Assembly (NCBI RefSeq): GCF_028416635.1
Contig: NZ_CP114013.1
Coordinates: forward strand, 2,356,001 to 2,420,000
Length of the DNA: 64,000 nt
Source: Baekduia alba
Lineage (GTDB): Bacteria > Actinomycetota > Thermoleophilia > Solirubrobacterales > Solirubrobacteraceae
Reading direction: 5' to 3'
Shown: piece by piece, positions 32,315 through 42,047 of the stretch
How positions within the stretch are numbered: position 1 is the first letter of the stretch
Layout: every line of letters begins with the position of its first letter
Position numbers and translations under genes: made by a program
Notes under the pieces: model-generated
The model's database searches: none
What the model was told of the DNA's origin: nothing
The model's input: the letters and a program-made list of their open reading frames with translations, nothing else

Positions 32315-33364
32315 ATGATGATCGTGATGAAGCCGACCGCCACGGACGAGCAGGTCCAGGCGGTGATCGAGCGGATCGAGTCCGTTGGTGCCCACGCGCA
32401 CCCCAGCCGCGGCGAGGAGGTGACGATCATCGGCGCGATCGGCGACCGCGAGCATGTCGCGCGCCTCGGCCTCGAAGGCCACGAGGGCGTCGAGAAGGTC
32501 GTCCCGATCCTCAAGCCCTACAAGTTGGCTTCGCGGCAGATCAAGGGCGACCAGCGCACGGTCCTGACGATCGGCGGCAAGCTGATCGGCGGCGACCACT
32601 TCGGCCTGATCGCCGGCCCGTGCACGGTCGAGACGCGCGACCAGACGCTCGACACCGCCGACGCGATGCTCGCCGCCGGCGCCACGATGTTCCGCGGCGG
32701 CGCCTACAAGCCGCGCACGTCGCCCTACGCCTTCCAGGGCCTCGGTCAAGAGGGGCTGCGCCTGCTCGCGGAGGCCAAGCGGCGAACCGGCCTGCCGATC
32801 GTCACCGAGCTGATGGACGCGCGCGACATCGAGGCCGTCGCCGAGGTCGCCGACGTCATCCAGATCGGCGCGCGCAACATGCAGAACTACCCGCTGCTCT
32901 CCGAGATCGGCCGCAGCGGCCTGCCGGTGCTGATCAAGCGCGGGCTGTCGGCGACGCTGGAGGAGCTGATCATGGCCTCCGAGTACGTCCTCAAGGAGGG
33001 CAACGAGTCGGTGATGCTCTGCGAGCGCGGCATCCGGACCTTCGAGACCGCGTACCGCTTCACCTTGGACCTGACCGCGATCCCGGTGCTCAAGGAGATG
33101 ACGCACCTCCCGATCGTCGTCGACCCGTCGCACGCCGCGGGGCGCCGCTCGCTGGTCGAGCCGCTGTCGCTGGCCGCCGCCGCCGCGGGCGCCGACGGCA
33201 TCATCGTCGAGACGCACCCGGAGCCCGACGAGGCGATCTGCGACGGCCCGCAGCAGCTGCGCGTCGACGAGTTCAACGCCTACGCCCGCAAGGTCGAGCA
33301 GGCCGCGGAGCTGGCCGGCAAGCTGCCCTTCGGCGCCGCCGCCGCCCAGGGCGCGGCTGCGTGA
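32315..33364 (+). CDS. aroF: 3-deoxy-7-phosphoheptulonate (DAHP) synthase, type I-beta
   Basis: First enzyme of the shikimate pathway, joining phosphoenolpyruvate and erythrose-4-phosphate. The product is 349 aa: an N-terminal ferredoxin-like regulatory domain (residues 1-75, MIVMKPTATDEQVQAVIERI) and a KDPG-aldolase-like barrel with IAGPCTVETRDQ, GGAYKPRTSPYAFQG, QIGARNMQNYPLL, LIKRGLSATLEE, CERGIRTFE and VVDPSHAAGRRSLV. This two-domain form is usually feedback-regulated through the N-terminal domain. ATG 32315 has GAAGGA upstream; the in-frame ATG at 32318 is equally possible. Overlaps tyrA by GTGA. Confidence 0.94.
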   Translation: MMIVMKPTATDEQVQAVIERIESVGAHAHPSRGEEVTIIGAIGDREHVARLGLEGHEGVEKVVPILKPYKLASRQIKGDQRTVLTIGGKLIGGDHFGLIAGPCTVETRDQTLDTADAMLAAGATMFRGGAYKPRTSPYAFQGLGQEGLRLLAEAKRRTGLPIVTELMDARDIEAVAEVADVIQIGARNMQNYPLLSEIGRSGLPVLIKRGLSATLEELIMASEYVLKEGNESVMLCERGIRTFETAYRFTLDLTAIPVLKEMTHLPIVVDPSHAAGRRSLVEPLSLAAAAAGADGIIVETHPEPDEAICDGPQQLRVDEFNAYARKVEQAAELAGKLPFGAAAAQGAAA

Positions 33365-34443
33365 GCGACGCCGGCGCCGAGCCGCCGTCGTTCCGGGTCG
33401 CGGTCCTCGGGCTCGGCCTCATCGGCGGCTCCGTCGGCCTCGCCGCGCGTGAGCGCCTCGGCGCCCACGTCGTCGGCTTCGACCCCGACCCGGCGGTGCG
33501 CGAGCGCGCCGTCGAGCTCGGCGCGGTCGACCGGGCGGTCGACCAGGTCGCGGCCCTCGGCGACGCCGACGTCGCGGTCGTCGCCGCGCCGGTGCACGCG
33601 CTGCGCGAGCGGATCGCCGAAGCGTGCGCGCACGTCGCCGGCGCGGTGGTCACCGACGTCGGCTCGACTAAGCACGCGCTCGTCGAGGCGTCGCCCGGCG
33701 ATCCGTACATCGGCGGCCATCCGCTGGCCGGCGCCGAGGTCGCCGGCGTCGAGCACGCGCGCGCCAACCTCTTCGCCGGCGCCACCTGGTACCTGACGCC
33801 GCGCGCCGACAGCGAAGGCATCCTGCTCGAGCGGCTGCATCGCTTCGTCGTCGGGCTCGGCGCGGTCCCGACCGTCATCGGCCACGGCGACCACGACCGC
33901 CTGATGGCCGCCTTCTCGCACGTCCCGCACGTGGTCGCCAACGCGCTCGTCGCGCAGGCCACCCGGGCGCTGGGGGAGGAGGCGATCCCGGTCGTCGGCC
34001 CGTCGTTCCGCGACGCCACCCGCGTCGCCGGCGCCAACCCGCCGCTGTGGGCCGGGATCTACGACGCCAACCGCGAGGCCGTCCTCGACGGGCTGGACGC
34101 GACGATCGCCGAGCTGCAGGCGGCGCGCGCGCTGCTGGCGGCCGACACCGACGACGCGCGCGGGCAGGTCGCGGCCTGGCAGGCCGCGATCGGCGACCAG
34201 CGCCGCGCGCTCCTGGACATCGGCATGACCGGCGGCTCGCTGCACGAGATCCGCCTCGTCGTGCCCAACCGCCCCGGCGTGATCGCCGATCTCGCCCTCA
34301 CCCTCTCCCGCGCAGGGATCAACATCCACGACATGAGCCTCTCTCCCCAGCCCGACTTCCGCAGCGGCGAGGTCGCGCTGTGGGTCGCCGAAGACCACGC
34401 CGACCGCGCCCGCGCGCTGGTCGAGGAGGTGCTCGCGCCGTGA
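33361..34443 (+). CDS. tyrA: Prephenate dehydrogenase with C-terminal ACT domain
   Basis: Oxidises prephenate (or arogenate) with NAD(P), the tyrosine branch. The product is 360 aa. The N-terminal Rossmann loop is VAVLGLGLIGGSVGLAARE, followed by VTDVGSTKHALVE, GGHPLAGAEVAGVEHA and FSHVPHVVANAL. Residues ~280-360 form an ACT domain (EIRLVVPNRPGVIADLALTL), which commonly binds tyrosine as feedback inhibitor. The GTG start overlaps the aroF stop, and the 3' end overlaps aroA by GTGA, so aroF-tyrA-aroA are translationally coupled. Confidence 0.93.
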   Translation: MSDAGAEPPSFRVAVLGLGLIGGSVGLAARERLGAHVVGFDPDPAVRERAVELGAVDRAVDQVAALGDADVAVVAAPVHALRERIAEACAHVAGAVVTDVGSTKHALVEASPGDPYIGGHPLAGAEVAGVEHARANLFAGATWYLTPRADSEGILLERLHRFVVGLGAVPTVIGHGDHDRLMAAFSHVPHVVANALVAQATRALGEEAIPVVGPSFRDATRVAGANPPLWAGIYDANREAVLDGLDATIAELQAARALLAADTDDARGQVAAWQAAIGDQRRALLDIGMTGGSLHEIRLVVPNRPGVIADLALTLSRAGINIHDMSLSPQPDFRSGEVALWVAEDHADRARALVEEVLAP

Positions 34444-35750
34444 CGAGGACCGTGCGCTTCGCGCCCGCCCGCAAGCTGCGCGGCACGGTCACGCCGCCGG
34501 CCGACAAGTCGATATCGCACCGTGCCGCGATCTTCGGCGCGATGGCGGCCGAGCCGGTCCGGGTGCGCAACTACCTGCACGCCGAGGACACGATCTCGAC
34601 CCTCGACGCGGTGCGCCAGCTCGGCGCGCTGGTCACCGTCGACGACGACGGCCTGGTCACGATCCGCGGCACCGGCCTGCGCAACACCACCGAGCTCGAC
34701 GCGCCGATCGACGTCGGCAACGCGGGCACGCTGATGCGCCTGCTGCCCGGCTGGCTCGCGGGGCAGGAGGGCAGGTCCTACACCTTGGACGGCGACGCCT
34801 CGATCCGGCGCCGCCCGGTCGACCGGATCGCCGACCCGCTGCGCCGGATGGGCGCGACGATCGACGCGACCGACGACCGCCTGCCGCCGTTCACCGTGCA
34901 TGGCGCGCACCTGCGGTCGATCGCCTACGACATGCCCGTGGCGAGCGCGCAGGTCAAGTCCTGCGTCCTGCTCGCCGGCCTCGTCGCCGACGGCGCGACG
35001 ACGGTCATGGAGCCTGCGCCCTCGCGCGACCACACCGAGCGGATGCTCGCGGCCTCCGGCGTCACGGTCCACCGCAACGGCCGCCATGTGACGGTGACCA
35101 ACGTCGACGAGCTGGTGCTCGACGACCTCGTCGTCCCGGGCGACCCGTCGTCCGCCGCCTTCCTGATCGCCGCCGGCGTCCTGGTCTCCGGATCGCGGAT
35201 CTCGATCCTGGGCAGCGGCACGAACTGGACGCGCACGGGCTTTCATCGGATCGTCCAGCGCATGGGCGGGATCGTCGTCGGCGAGCTGGAGGAGGAGCTC
35301 GGCGACGGCGTCGTCGGGACCGAGCCCGTCGCCGACCTCGAGGTCGCGCACGGCCCGCTGACCGGCACCGAGGTCGAGGCCGAGGAGGTCCCGCTGGCGA
35401 TCGACGAGCTGCCGCTGGTGGCGCTGCTCGGCTGCTTCGCCGAGGGCGAGACGGTGGTCCGGGGCGCGGGCGAGCTGCGGCTGAAGGAGTCCGACCGGAT
35501 CGCGACCGTCGTGGACGGCCTCAACGGCCTGGGCGGCGACCTGGAGGCCACCGACGACGGCTTCGTCGTGCGCGGCACCGGCGGGCTGAAGGGCGGGACG
35601 ATCGCCTCGCACGGCGACCACCGCCTGGCGATGCTCGGCGCGATCGCCGGCCTGGCCTCCGACGAGGGCGTCGAGGTCGTCGGGATGGAGGCGGCCGACG
35701 TCTCCTACCCGACCTTCGCGAACGACCTGGCGTCGCTGCTCGGCGGCTGA
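34440..35750 (+). CDS. aroA: 5-enolpyruvylshikimate-3-phosphate synthase
   Basis: Sixth shikimate enzyme; adds enolpyruvyl from PEP to shikimate-3-phosphate. The product is 436 aa. It has TPPADKSISHRAAIFGAMA (PEP site Lys), VGNAGTLMRLLPG, GDASIRRRPVDR, AQVKSCVLLAGL, DPSSAAFLIAAG, and ELRLKESDRIATVVDGL near the C-terminus. NAGTLMR differs from the NAGTAMR of E. coli AroA; LMR-type loops are found in class II-like enzymes. Its end overlaps the convergent MFS gene by 46 bp. Confidence 0.95.
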   Translation: MTRTVRFAPARKLRGTVTPPADKSISHRAAIFGAMAAEPVRVRNYLHAEDTISTLDAVRQLGALVTVDDDGLVTIRGTGLRNTTELDAPIDVGNAGTLMRLLPGWLAGQEGRSYTLDGDASIRRRPVDRIADPLRRMGATIDATDDRLPPFTVHGAHLRSIAYDMPVASAQVKSCVLLAGLVADGATTVMEPAPSRDHTERMLAASGVTVHRNGRHVTVTNVDELVLDDLVVPGDPSSAAFLIAAGVLVSGSRISILGSGTNWTRTGFHRIVQRMGGIVVGELEEELGDGVVGTEPVADLEVAHGPLTGTEVEAEEVPLAIDELPLVALLGCFAEGETVVRGAGELRLKESDRIATVVDGLNGLGGDLEATDDGFVVRGTGGLKGGTIASHGDHRLAMLGAIAGLASDEGVEVVGMEAADVSYPTFANDLASLLGG

Positions 35751-37006
35751 CCCACCGCCGCGGCTCGCGCGGCGGCCTCGGCGCGCGCGACCCCGCCGTC
35801 CTGCGCCCGCAGGCCGGGCACGGCGTACAGCGTCACGAGCGTCACGCCGCCGGCCAGCACGCCGGCGACGAGCAGGACCGCCGACGCGCCGAAGGCCGCG
35901 GCGGCCGGGCCGGTCAGCGCGAACGACAGCGGCGTCAGCGCGGTAGATACCAGCCAGTCCAGCGACGCCACGCGGCCGCGCAGCCCAACCGGCACGCGCA
36001 CCTGCATCATCGTCGCCCAGATCGGGTTGCCGAGGCCGCTGAAGAGCCCGAAGCAGAAGCTGCAGAGCACGAGCTGCCAGACGGCGACGGCCAGCGCGTA
36101 GCCGCACAGCGCGAAGCCGGCGATGCCCCAGACCCAGTACAGGACCGTGACCTCGCGGCGTGGCATCCCGAGCACGCCGATCGCCGCGGTCCCGATGACC
36201 GACGCGATGCCCTCAGCTGCCAGCACCAGGCCGAACTGGCCCGCGGTGCCGCCGAGGTCGTGGTCGATGCGGATCGGGAGCAGGACCTCGGTCGGCCCGT
36301 AGAAGACCAGCAGCGCCAGCGCGGCCATGACGAGCGTCGCCCACAGCCACACCTGGCCGCGCACGAACACGGCCGCCTCGCGCACCTGGCGGCGCAGCGG
36401 CTCGTGCTCGCCCTCGTGGACCGGGATCCGGGCGCGCATCGCCAGCAGGCAGGCCATCGAGACGGCGAAGGTCCCGGCGTCGACGAGCAGCGCGCCGCCG
36501 ACGCCGATCAGCGCGACGGTCGCGCCGCCCAGCGCCGGGCCGACGAACCGCAGCGCGATCGGCCTCAGCGACTGCTGCAGCGCGTTGGCCTGGACCAGCA
36601 CCTCGGCCGGGACGAGCTCCGGGACGATCGCGCTCATCGCCGGGCCCGACAGGCCCTCGCCGGCGCCGAAGACGAAGCTCAGCGCCACGAGGTGCCAGAT
36701 CTCCAGCGTGCCGGCGAGCGACAGCCCGCCCGCCGTGCCGACCGCGACGAGCCGCACGGCGTCGGCGACGAGCAGCTGGCGGCGCTTGTCGTAGCGGTCG
36801 GCCAGCAGCCCGCCCGCGACCAGGAAGCCGACGATCCCGAGCGACCAGCCGAGGCCCACGACGGCCAGCGCGCCGGCCCCGCCGCCGAGCCCGAGCACGG
36901 CGAACGGGAGGGCGACGAGGTAGATCCCGTCCCCCAGCAACGACACCAGCGTGCCGCCGACGAACAGCGCGAAGTCTCTCTCCCGAAGAGGCCCGATCAG
37001 CCGCAA
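35705..37006 (-). CDS. MFS transporter (exporter-like)
   Basis: A 433-aa membrane protein with about twelve hydrophobic segments. It starts RLIGPLRERDFALFVGGTLVSLLGDGIYLVALPFAV, the typical opening of the MFS_3 (enterobactin-exporter-like) group, and contains the cytoplasmic loop GGLLADRYDKRRQLLVADA (motif A). The substrate is unknown. The start is TTG 37006; no in-frame ATG or GTG lies upstream. It is divergent from cmk and convergent with aroA (46-bp overlap). Confidence 0.85.
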   Translation of the reverse strand: MRLIGPLRERDFALFVGGTLVSLLGDGIYLVALPFAVLGLGGGAGALAVVGLGWSLGIVGFLVAGGLLADRYDKRRQLLVADAVRLVAVGTAGGLSLAGTLEIWHLVALSFVFGAGEGLSGPAMSAIVPELVPAEVLVQANALQQSLRPIALRFVGPALGGATVALIGVGGALLVDAGTFAVSMACLLAMRARIPVHEGEHEPLRRQVREAAVFVRGQVWLWATLVMAALALLVFYGPTEVLLPIRIDHDLGGTAGQFGLVLAAEGIASVIGTAAIGVLGMPRREVTVLYWVWGIAGFALCGYALAVAVWQLVLCSFCFGLFSGLGNPIWATMMQVRVPVGLRGRVASLDWLVSTALTPLSFALTGPAAAAFGASAVLLVAGVLAGGVTLVTLYAVPGLRAQDGGVARAEAAARAAAVGQPPSSDARSFAKVG

Positions 37007-37039
37007 GAAGTTGCGCAGGATGCCACACCGGCGCTCGGA

Positions 37040-37049
37040 CGCCTACCCT
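37040..37049. promoter_or_regulatory. -10 box of cmk (TACCCT), with weaker opposed box
   Basis: TACCCT (37044-37049) ends 7 nt before the cmk GTG. On the minus strand TAGGCG (37045-37040) shares the same TA, but the MFS start is 33 nt further, so that side is less certain. Confidence 0.45.
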
Positions 37050-37056
37050 CCCGCGC

Positions 37057-37665
37057 GTGCTTGTGGCCATTGATGGACCTGCCGGAGCCGGCAAGTCGAC
37101 CGTGGCGCGCGCTGCCGCGCGCGCCCTCGGCTTCACCTACCTCGACACCGGAGCGATGTACCGGAGCGTCGCGCTGGCCGCTGCGCGCGGTCGCGAGGAC
37201 GCCGGATCGCTCGACATCGCCTTCGACGGCGACCGCGTCCTGCTCGACGGCGAGGACGTCACGACGGCGATCCGGACGCCCGAGATCAGCGAGCGCGCCT
37301 CGGTCGTCGCCAACGACGCCGCGGTGCGCGAGGCGCTCGTCGGCCGCCAGCGCGCGCTGATCGCCGACGGCGACTACGTGGCCGAGGGCCGCGACATCGC
37401 CACGGTCGTCGCGCCCGGCGCCGAGGTCAAGGTGTACCTGACCGCCCACCCGGCCGAGCGCGCCCGCCGCCGGGCCGCGGAGCTGGGCATCGACGACCAC
37501 GAGTCGGTCGCCGCCGACCTGCTCTCGCGCGACGAGCGCGACTCCGGCCACGGGCGCACGACGCTCGAGCCGGCGCCCGGCGCCGTCGAGCTGGACACCA
37601 CCGGCATGTCGATCGACGACGTCGTCGCCGAGATCGTCGCCCGCGTCGAGGCGGTGCGGGCATGA
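37057..37665 (+). CDS. cmk: Cytidylate kinase
   Basis: Phosphorylates (d)CMP with ATP in nucleotide recycling. The product is 202 aa, on the short side for Cmk. P-loop [20 protein letters not shown], substrate loop [31 protein letters not shown] and [21 protein letters not shown] are visible, as is the lid [20 protein letters not shown]. The GTG start directly precedes the P-loop strand. der follows after 31 nt; cmk-der linkage is common across bacteria. Confidence 0.95.
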   Translation: MLVAIDGPAGAGKSTVARAAARALGFTYLDTGAMYRSVALAAARGREDAGSLDIAFDGDRVLLDGEDVTTAIRTPEISERASVVANDAAVREALVGRQRALIADGDYVAEGRDIATVVAPGAEVKVYLTAHPAERARRRAAELGIDDHESVAADLLSRDERDSGHGRTTLEPAPGAVELDTTGMSIDDVVAEIVARVEAVRA

Positions 37666-37696
37666 GGTCGAACGCTGCAGTCGTTGCTGGTTCGTC

Positions 37697-39043
37697 ATGG
37701 CGGAGGCACGTTCGATGAGCGGTCCGGGCCCGAAGGTCGCCGTCCTCGGCTACCCCAACGTCGGCAAGTCCTCGCTGGTCAACCGGCTGAGCGAGTCGCG
37801 CGTCGCGGTCGTCCACGAGGCGCCTGGGATCACGCGCGACCGCAACGAGGTCGCGTGCGAGTGGAACGGCCGGGCCTTCACGCTGATCGACACCGGCGGC
37901 ATGGACATGTTCGACGAGGACCCGATGGCCGGGTCGATCCGCGAGCAGGCGCAGGCCGCGATGAACGACGCCGACATCGCGCTGCTGGTCGTCGACGGGC
38001 AGGCGGGCACGCGGCCCGGCGACGAGGAGCTCGCCGACCTGCTGCGCCGCTGGAGCAAGCCGGTCGTCGTGGTCGCCAACAAGATCGACTCGGTCAAGGA
38101 CGTGCCGTCGGCGACCGAGTTCTACAGCTTGGGCCTGGGCGATCCGGTCGCGGTCTCCGCGACGCAGGGCCTGGGCACCGGCGACCTCCTGGACCGCGTC
38201 GTCTCGGTGCTGCCCGAGGGCGACTTCGAGCCCGAGGACGACGAGACGATCCGCCTCGCGCTGATCGGCCGGCCGAACGTCGGCAAGTCGTCGCTGGTCA
38301 ACAAGTTCGTCAAGTCCGACCGCGTGATCGTCAGCGACGTCGCGGGCACGACGCGCGACGCGATCGACCTGCCGATGGAGGTCGACGGGCGGCGCGTGAT
38401 CGTCGTCGACACCGCGGGCATGCGCCGCCAGTCCAAGGTCACGGAGTCGGTCGAGTACTACACCACCTTGCGTTCGCAGCGGGCGGTGGAGCGCGCCGAC
38501 GTGGTGCTGGTGATCTGCGACGCGCACGACGGCGTGACCGCGCAGGACCTGCGGATCGCCGAGCTGGCGATGAAGGCCGGGTGCGCGACCGCGCTGGTGC
38601 TCAACAAGTGGGACATCGCGCCGATGGAGGAGGGCGCGCTGGACCACGAGCGGGCCAAGGTGAACAACAAGCTGCGGCTGCGGCCCAAGGTGCTCACGGT
38701 GTCCGCCGTCTCCGGGCGCAACGTGGAGCGCCTGCTCAAGGAGGCGATCATCCTCGGCGACCGCGTCCGGACGCGCATCCCGACGCCCCAGCTCAATCGC
38801 TTCCTCGGCGAGGTCGTGCAGGAGCGCCAGCCGCCCGCCAAGCAGGGCTCGCGCCTGCGCCTGCTGTACATGACGCAGTTCGAGACGCGCCCGCCGCGCT
38901 TCGCGATCCAGGTCAACTCGCGCAATCGAGTGACGCGCGACTACGCCTACTTCGTCGAGAATCGTCTCCGGCAGCGCTTCGGGATGGACGGCATCCCGTT
39001 GATCATCGACTTCAAGGAGCGCGCGAATCGCCGCGATGAGTAG
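37697..39043 (+). CDS. der: Ribosome biogenesis GTPase Der (EngA)
   Basis: Tandem GTPase needed for maturation of the 50S subunit. The product is 448 aa. G domain 1 has [18 protein letters not shown] and NKID; G domain 2 has [25 protein letters not shown] and NKWD. A C-terminal KH-like domain ends [24 protein letters not shown] 37697 is used; ATG 37715, six codons in, is an alternative nearer to the conserved start. Confidence 0.97.
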   Translation: MAEARSMSGPGPKVAVLGYPNVGKSSLVNRLSESRVAVVHEAPGITRDRNEVACEWNGRAFTLIDTGGMDMFDEDPMAGSIREQAQAAMNDADIALLVVDGQAGTRPGDEELADLLRRWSKPVVVVANKIDSVKDVPSATEFYSLGLGDPVAVSATQGLGTGDLLDRVVSVLPEGDFEPEDDETIRLALIGRPNVGKSSLVNKFVKSDRVIVSDVAGTTRDAIDLPMEVDGRRVIVVDTAGMRRQSKVTESVEYYTTLRSQRAVERADVVLVICDAHDGVTAQDLRIAELAMKAGCATALVLNKWDIAPMEEGALDHERAKVNNKLRLRPKVLTVSAVSGRNVERLLKEAIILGDRVRTRIPTPQLNRFLGEVVQERQPPAKQGSRLRLLYMTQFETRPPRFAIQVNSRNRVTRDYAYFVENRLRQRFGMDGIPLIIDFKERANRRDE

Positions 39044-39088
39044 CCCGCGAGACACGACACGCCGCTGGGCGGCGATCCGGGCAGCGCG

Positions 39089-40591
39089 ATGACCGCTGAT
39101 GCCCCGGAGCGGGAACGGGACGAGGAGCGCGGTGCGGAGACGAGGAAGGGCGACGGCGGCGGCAGGTCGCCGCGCGTCGCGCTGACCGCGCGGGGGCGGC
39201 GCTTCGCGCTCGCCGGCGCGGTCGCGGTCCTCGTCCTCGCCGTCGTGGCGGTCGTGGCGCTCGCGGGTGGAGGAGACGGTGGTGGCTCCTCGGCGCCGGC
39301 GTCGAGCGCGGCGCAGCTCGTCCCGGCCAACGCCCTGGTCTACGTCCACCTCTCGACCGACCGCGGGCGCGGCGCGACGACGGAGGCCGCCAAGGTCGCC
39401 GACGCGTTCCCGAGCTGGCCGGCGCTGCGCGACGGCATCGTCACGCGGCTGCAGGCGCCGGGCTGCGACGTCGCCGCCAAGGCGCTGAAGACCGCCGACG
39501 AGGCCGCGCTGGCGATCTTCGACACCGGCAGCGGCTCGCGGGCGAACTCGCTCGTCCTCGTCGACACCGGCAAGGACCACCCGAACCCCAAGCAGCAGGC
39601 CTGCGGCTCGCTGACGTCGAGCTACGTCGGGAAGTTCCTGGCGATCGGCCAGCCCGAGTCGCTGCTGCTCGCCGACAAGCTCGCGCACGGCAAGGGCGGC
39701 ACGTCGCTGGCCGACGCGTCCGGGCCCAAGGCGGAGTTCGCGAAGCTGCCGGAGGACCGCGTGGCCGACGGCTGGCTGAGCGCGGACGGCATCCGGCGCC
39801 TGCTCGCGCCGCAGGGCGGGGTGCTGGGCGCCGCGGGCGTCCTGTTCGACCAGGCGGCGCTGAAGGGCGCGGCGTTCGGCGTCAGCGCGCATGACGACGA
39901 GGTCAAGCTCGACGTGCGGTCGCAGCTGGATCCGAAGCTGAAGTCCCGCGCGAACGCCGGGTCGGGGTTCAAGACGTTCAAGCCGACGCTGGCCGACGAC
40001 GTGCCGGCGACCGCGATGGCCTATCTGGGCGTGAGCAACCTGGCGCCCGCCCTGCAGCGCCTGCTGGCCGCCGCAGGGACGTCGTCGGCGACGCTCAAGC
40101 CGCTGGTCGGGCAGCTCAGCAAGCCGCTGTTGAAGGTCTTCCCGGGCGAGGCGGCGATCATCCTGACGTCCAAGACGCCGGCGCCGGTGCTGACGATCCT
40201 GGCCGAGGCCAAGAACCAGGACGCGGCGCGCCAGGCGCTCGCCGGGCTGCCCGCCGCGGTGCGCAAGAGCTTCGCGACGGCCGTCTGGGACGGCAAGGTG
40301 GCGGTGTCGACCGACCCGTCCGGGATCGACGCCGTGAAGGCCGACGGACAGCACCTGTCGGACACCGAGAATTGGCAAAAGGCAGTCGGGAATCACCCTG
40401 AATCGGTGTCCTCGCTACTCTTCCTGGACTTCAGCAGGCTGTTGACGCTGGGGGAGGCCACCGGCCTGAGCGACTCGAGCGCCTACCGGGCTGCCAAGGC
40501 CGACCTCCAGAGGGTTCGCGCCATCGGCGCGGCGACCTCCGGCAACGACAGCGAATCGACCGCGGAGATCTCCCTCCTTCTCACTTCATGA
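39089..40591 (+). CDS. DUF3352-type membrane-anchored protein
   Basis: A 500-aa protein: a charged cytoplasmic N-terminus (residues 1-48), one transmembrane helix ([21 protein letters not shown]), a Gly/Ser linker, then a large extracellular domain starting [18 protein letters not shown]. That opening and [12 protein letters not shown] are typical of DUF3352 proteins in actinobacteria, whose role is unknown. A lower-GC patch at 40370-40450 (residues ~428-455) encodes [21 protein letters not shown]. The stop overlaps the metK start (ATGA), which is unusual for such a protein. Confidence 0.8.
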   Translation: MTADAPERERDEERGAETRKGDGGGRSPRVALTARGRRFALAGAVAVLVLAVVAVVALAGGGDGGGSSAPASSAAQLVPANALVYVHLSTDRGRGATTEAAKVADAFPSWPALRDGIVTRLQAPGCDVAAKALKTADEAALAIFDTGSGSRANSLVLVDTGKDHPNPKQQACGSLTSSYVGKFLAIGQPESLLLADKLAHGKGGTSLADASGPKAEFAKLPEDRVADGWLSADGIRRLLAPQGGVLGAAGVLFDQAALKGAAFGVSAHDDEVKLDVRSQLDPKLKSRANAGSGFKTFKPTLADDVPATAMAYLGVSNLAPALQRLLAAAGTSSATLKPLVGQLSKPLLKVFPGEAAIILTSKTPAPVLTILAEAKNQDAARQALAGLPAAVRKSFATAVWDGKVAVSTDPSGIDAVKADGQHLSDTENWQKAVGNHPESVSSLLFLDFSRLLTLGEATGLSDSSAYRAAKADLQRVRAIGAATSGNDSESTAEISLLLTS

Positions 40592-41823
40592 GCAGCTACG
40601 CCGACAACGAGTACCTCTTCACTTCAGAGTCCGTGACCGAGGGTCACCCGGACAAGGTCGCCGACCAGATCTCGGACGGTGTCCTGGACGCGGTCCTCAA
40701 GGACGACCCGAACGGCCGTGTGGCCTGCGAGACGCTGGTCAACACCGGCCTCGTCGTGGTCTCGGGCGAGATCTCGACCAACACCTACGTCGACATCCAG
40801 GAGATCGCGCGCGAGACGATCCGCAAGATCGGCTACGTGGACGCCGACCTGGGCTTCAGCGCCGACAGCGCCGCGGTCCTCAACGCGATCGACAAGCAGT
40901 CGCCCGACATCGCCCAGGGCGTCGACCAGGCCTACGAGTCCCGGACCGATCCGTCCGACGACGACGCGCTTGACGTCGCCGGCGCCGGCGACCAGGGCAT
41001 GATGTTCGGCTACGCGTCCAACGAGACGCCCGAGCTGATGCCGCTGCCGATCTCGCTGGCCCACAAGCTGGCCAAGCGCCTCGCGGACGTCCGCAAGGCC
41101 GAGGTCGTCCCGTACCTCCGTCCCGACGGCAAGACCCAGGTGTCGGTCCGCTACCGCGACGGCCGCCCGGTGGAGATCGAGAAGCTCCTGATCTCCACGC
41201 AGCACAAGGAGGGCGCCGAGTCGTTGATCCCGGACGACCTCTGGGAGCACGTCGTCGAGCCGGTCCTGCCCAAGGACCTCTACGACGCCGGCAAGCTGCG
41301 CAAGTCGTTCCTGGTCAACCCGACCGGTCGCTTCGTCATCGGCGGTCCCGTGGGTGACGCGGGCCTGACCGGCCGCAAGATCATCGTCGACACCTACGGC
41401 GGCTTCGCCCGCCACGGCGGCGGCGCCTTCTCGGGCAAGGACCCGTCGAAGGTCGACCGCTCCGCGGCGTACGCGGCCCGCTGGGTCGCCAAGAACGTCG
41501 TGGCCGCCGGCCTGGCCGACCGCGCCGAGGTGCAGGTCGCCTACGCGATCGGCGTCGCGCACCCGGTCTCCGTGCTGGTCGAGACCTTCGGCACCGAGAA
41601 GATCGGCCGCGGCAAGATCGCCGAGCTCGTCGACCAGTTCTTCGACCTGCGCCCGGGCGCCTTCCGCCACACCCTGGACCTGCACCGGCCGATCTACCAG
41701 AAGACCGCCGCCTACGGCCACTTCGGCCGCGACGACCACGACTTCACGTGGGAGCGCACCGACAAGGCCGCCGAGCTGGCGGACGCCGCCGGCCTCAGCG
41801 CGCCGGCGACGCCGACGGCGTAG
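40588..41823 (+). CDS. metK: S-adenosylmethionine synthetase
   Basis: Makes SAM from methionine and ATP in the cytoplasm. The product is 411 aa. The ATP-binding motif is [20 protein letters not shown]. The conserved [51 protein letters not shown] and [16 protein letters not shown] follow. Translation is coupled to the DUF3352 gene (ATGA), so there is no room for a SAM riboswitch directly before it. Confidence 0.98.
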   Translation: MSSYADNEYLFTSESVTEGHPDKVADQISDGVLDAVLKDDPNGRVACETLVNTGLVVVSGEISTNTYVDIQEIARETIRKIGYVDADLGFSADSAAVLNAIDKQSPDIAQGVDQAYESRTDPSDDDALDVAGAGDQGMMFGYASNETPELMPLPISLAHKLAKRLADVRKAEVVPYLRPDGKTQVSVRYRDGRPVEIEKLLISTQHKEGAESLIPDDLWEHVVEPVLPKDLYDAGKLRKSFLVNPTGRFVIGGPVGDAGLTGRKIIVDTYGGFARHGGGAFSGKDPSKVDRSAAYAARWVAKNVVAAGLADRAEVQVAYAIGVAHPVSVLVETFGTEKIGRGKIAELVDQFFDLRPGAFRHTLDLHRPIYQKTAAYGHFGRDDHDFTWERTDKAAELADAAGLSAPATPTA

Positions 41824-41856
41824 CCGCGGAGCGACCAAGGCATAGGAGCTCGAGGG

Positions 41857-41879
41857 AGGGCGGCCGGCTGGGCCGCCCT
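41857..41879 (+). terminator. Terminator hairpin after metK
   Basis: AGGGCGGCC (41857-41865) pairs with GGCCGCCCT (41871-41879) around a GGCTG loop. The following TCGTCGTTCTC is moderately T-rich. Confidence 0.75.
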
Positions 41880-42047
41880 TCGTCGTTCTCGGGTGACGGC
41901 GCCCTGCTCGCCGTCGGCGGTGCTCGCCGGGCCGGCCGCGGTCGTCGCGGCTGGTGCTGCCACCGCCTCCGCACCGGTGCGTGGTCGTTCCTGGCGTGCC
42001 GCCGTCGGGCGGTCTCCGTCGGCGCTGGTCGCGACGGGAGCGGATCG

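Noticed and set aside
40370-40450. Lower-GC patch in the DUF3352 gene as a sign of horizontal transfer
   Set aside because: It is about 80 bp only, in frame, and surrounded by normal codon usage; a local promoter or structural constraint is more likely.
40588-40600. A SAM riboswitch before metK
   Set aside because: The metK start overlaps the upstream stop codon and no leader exists.
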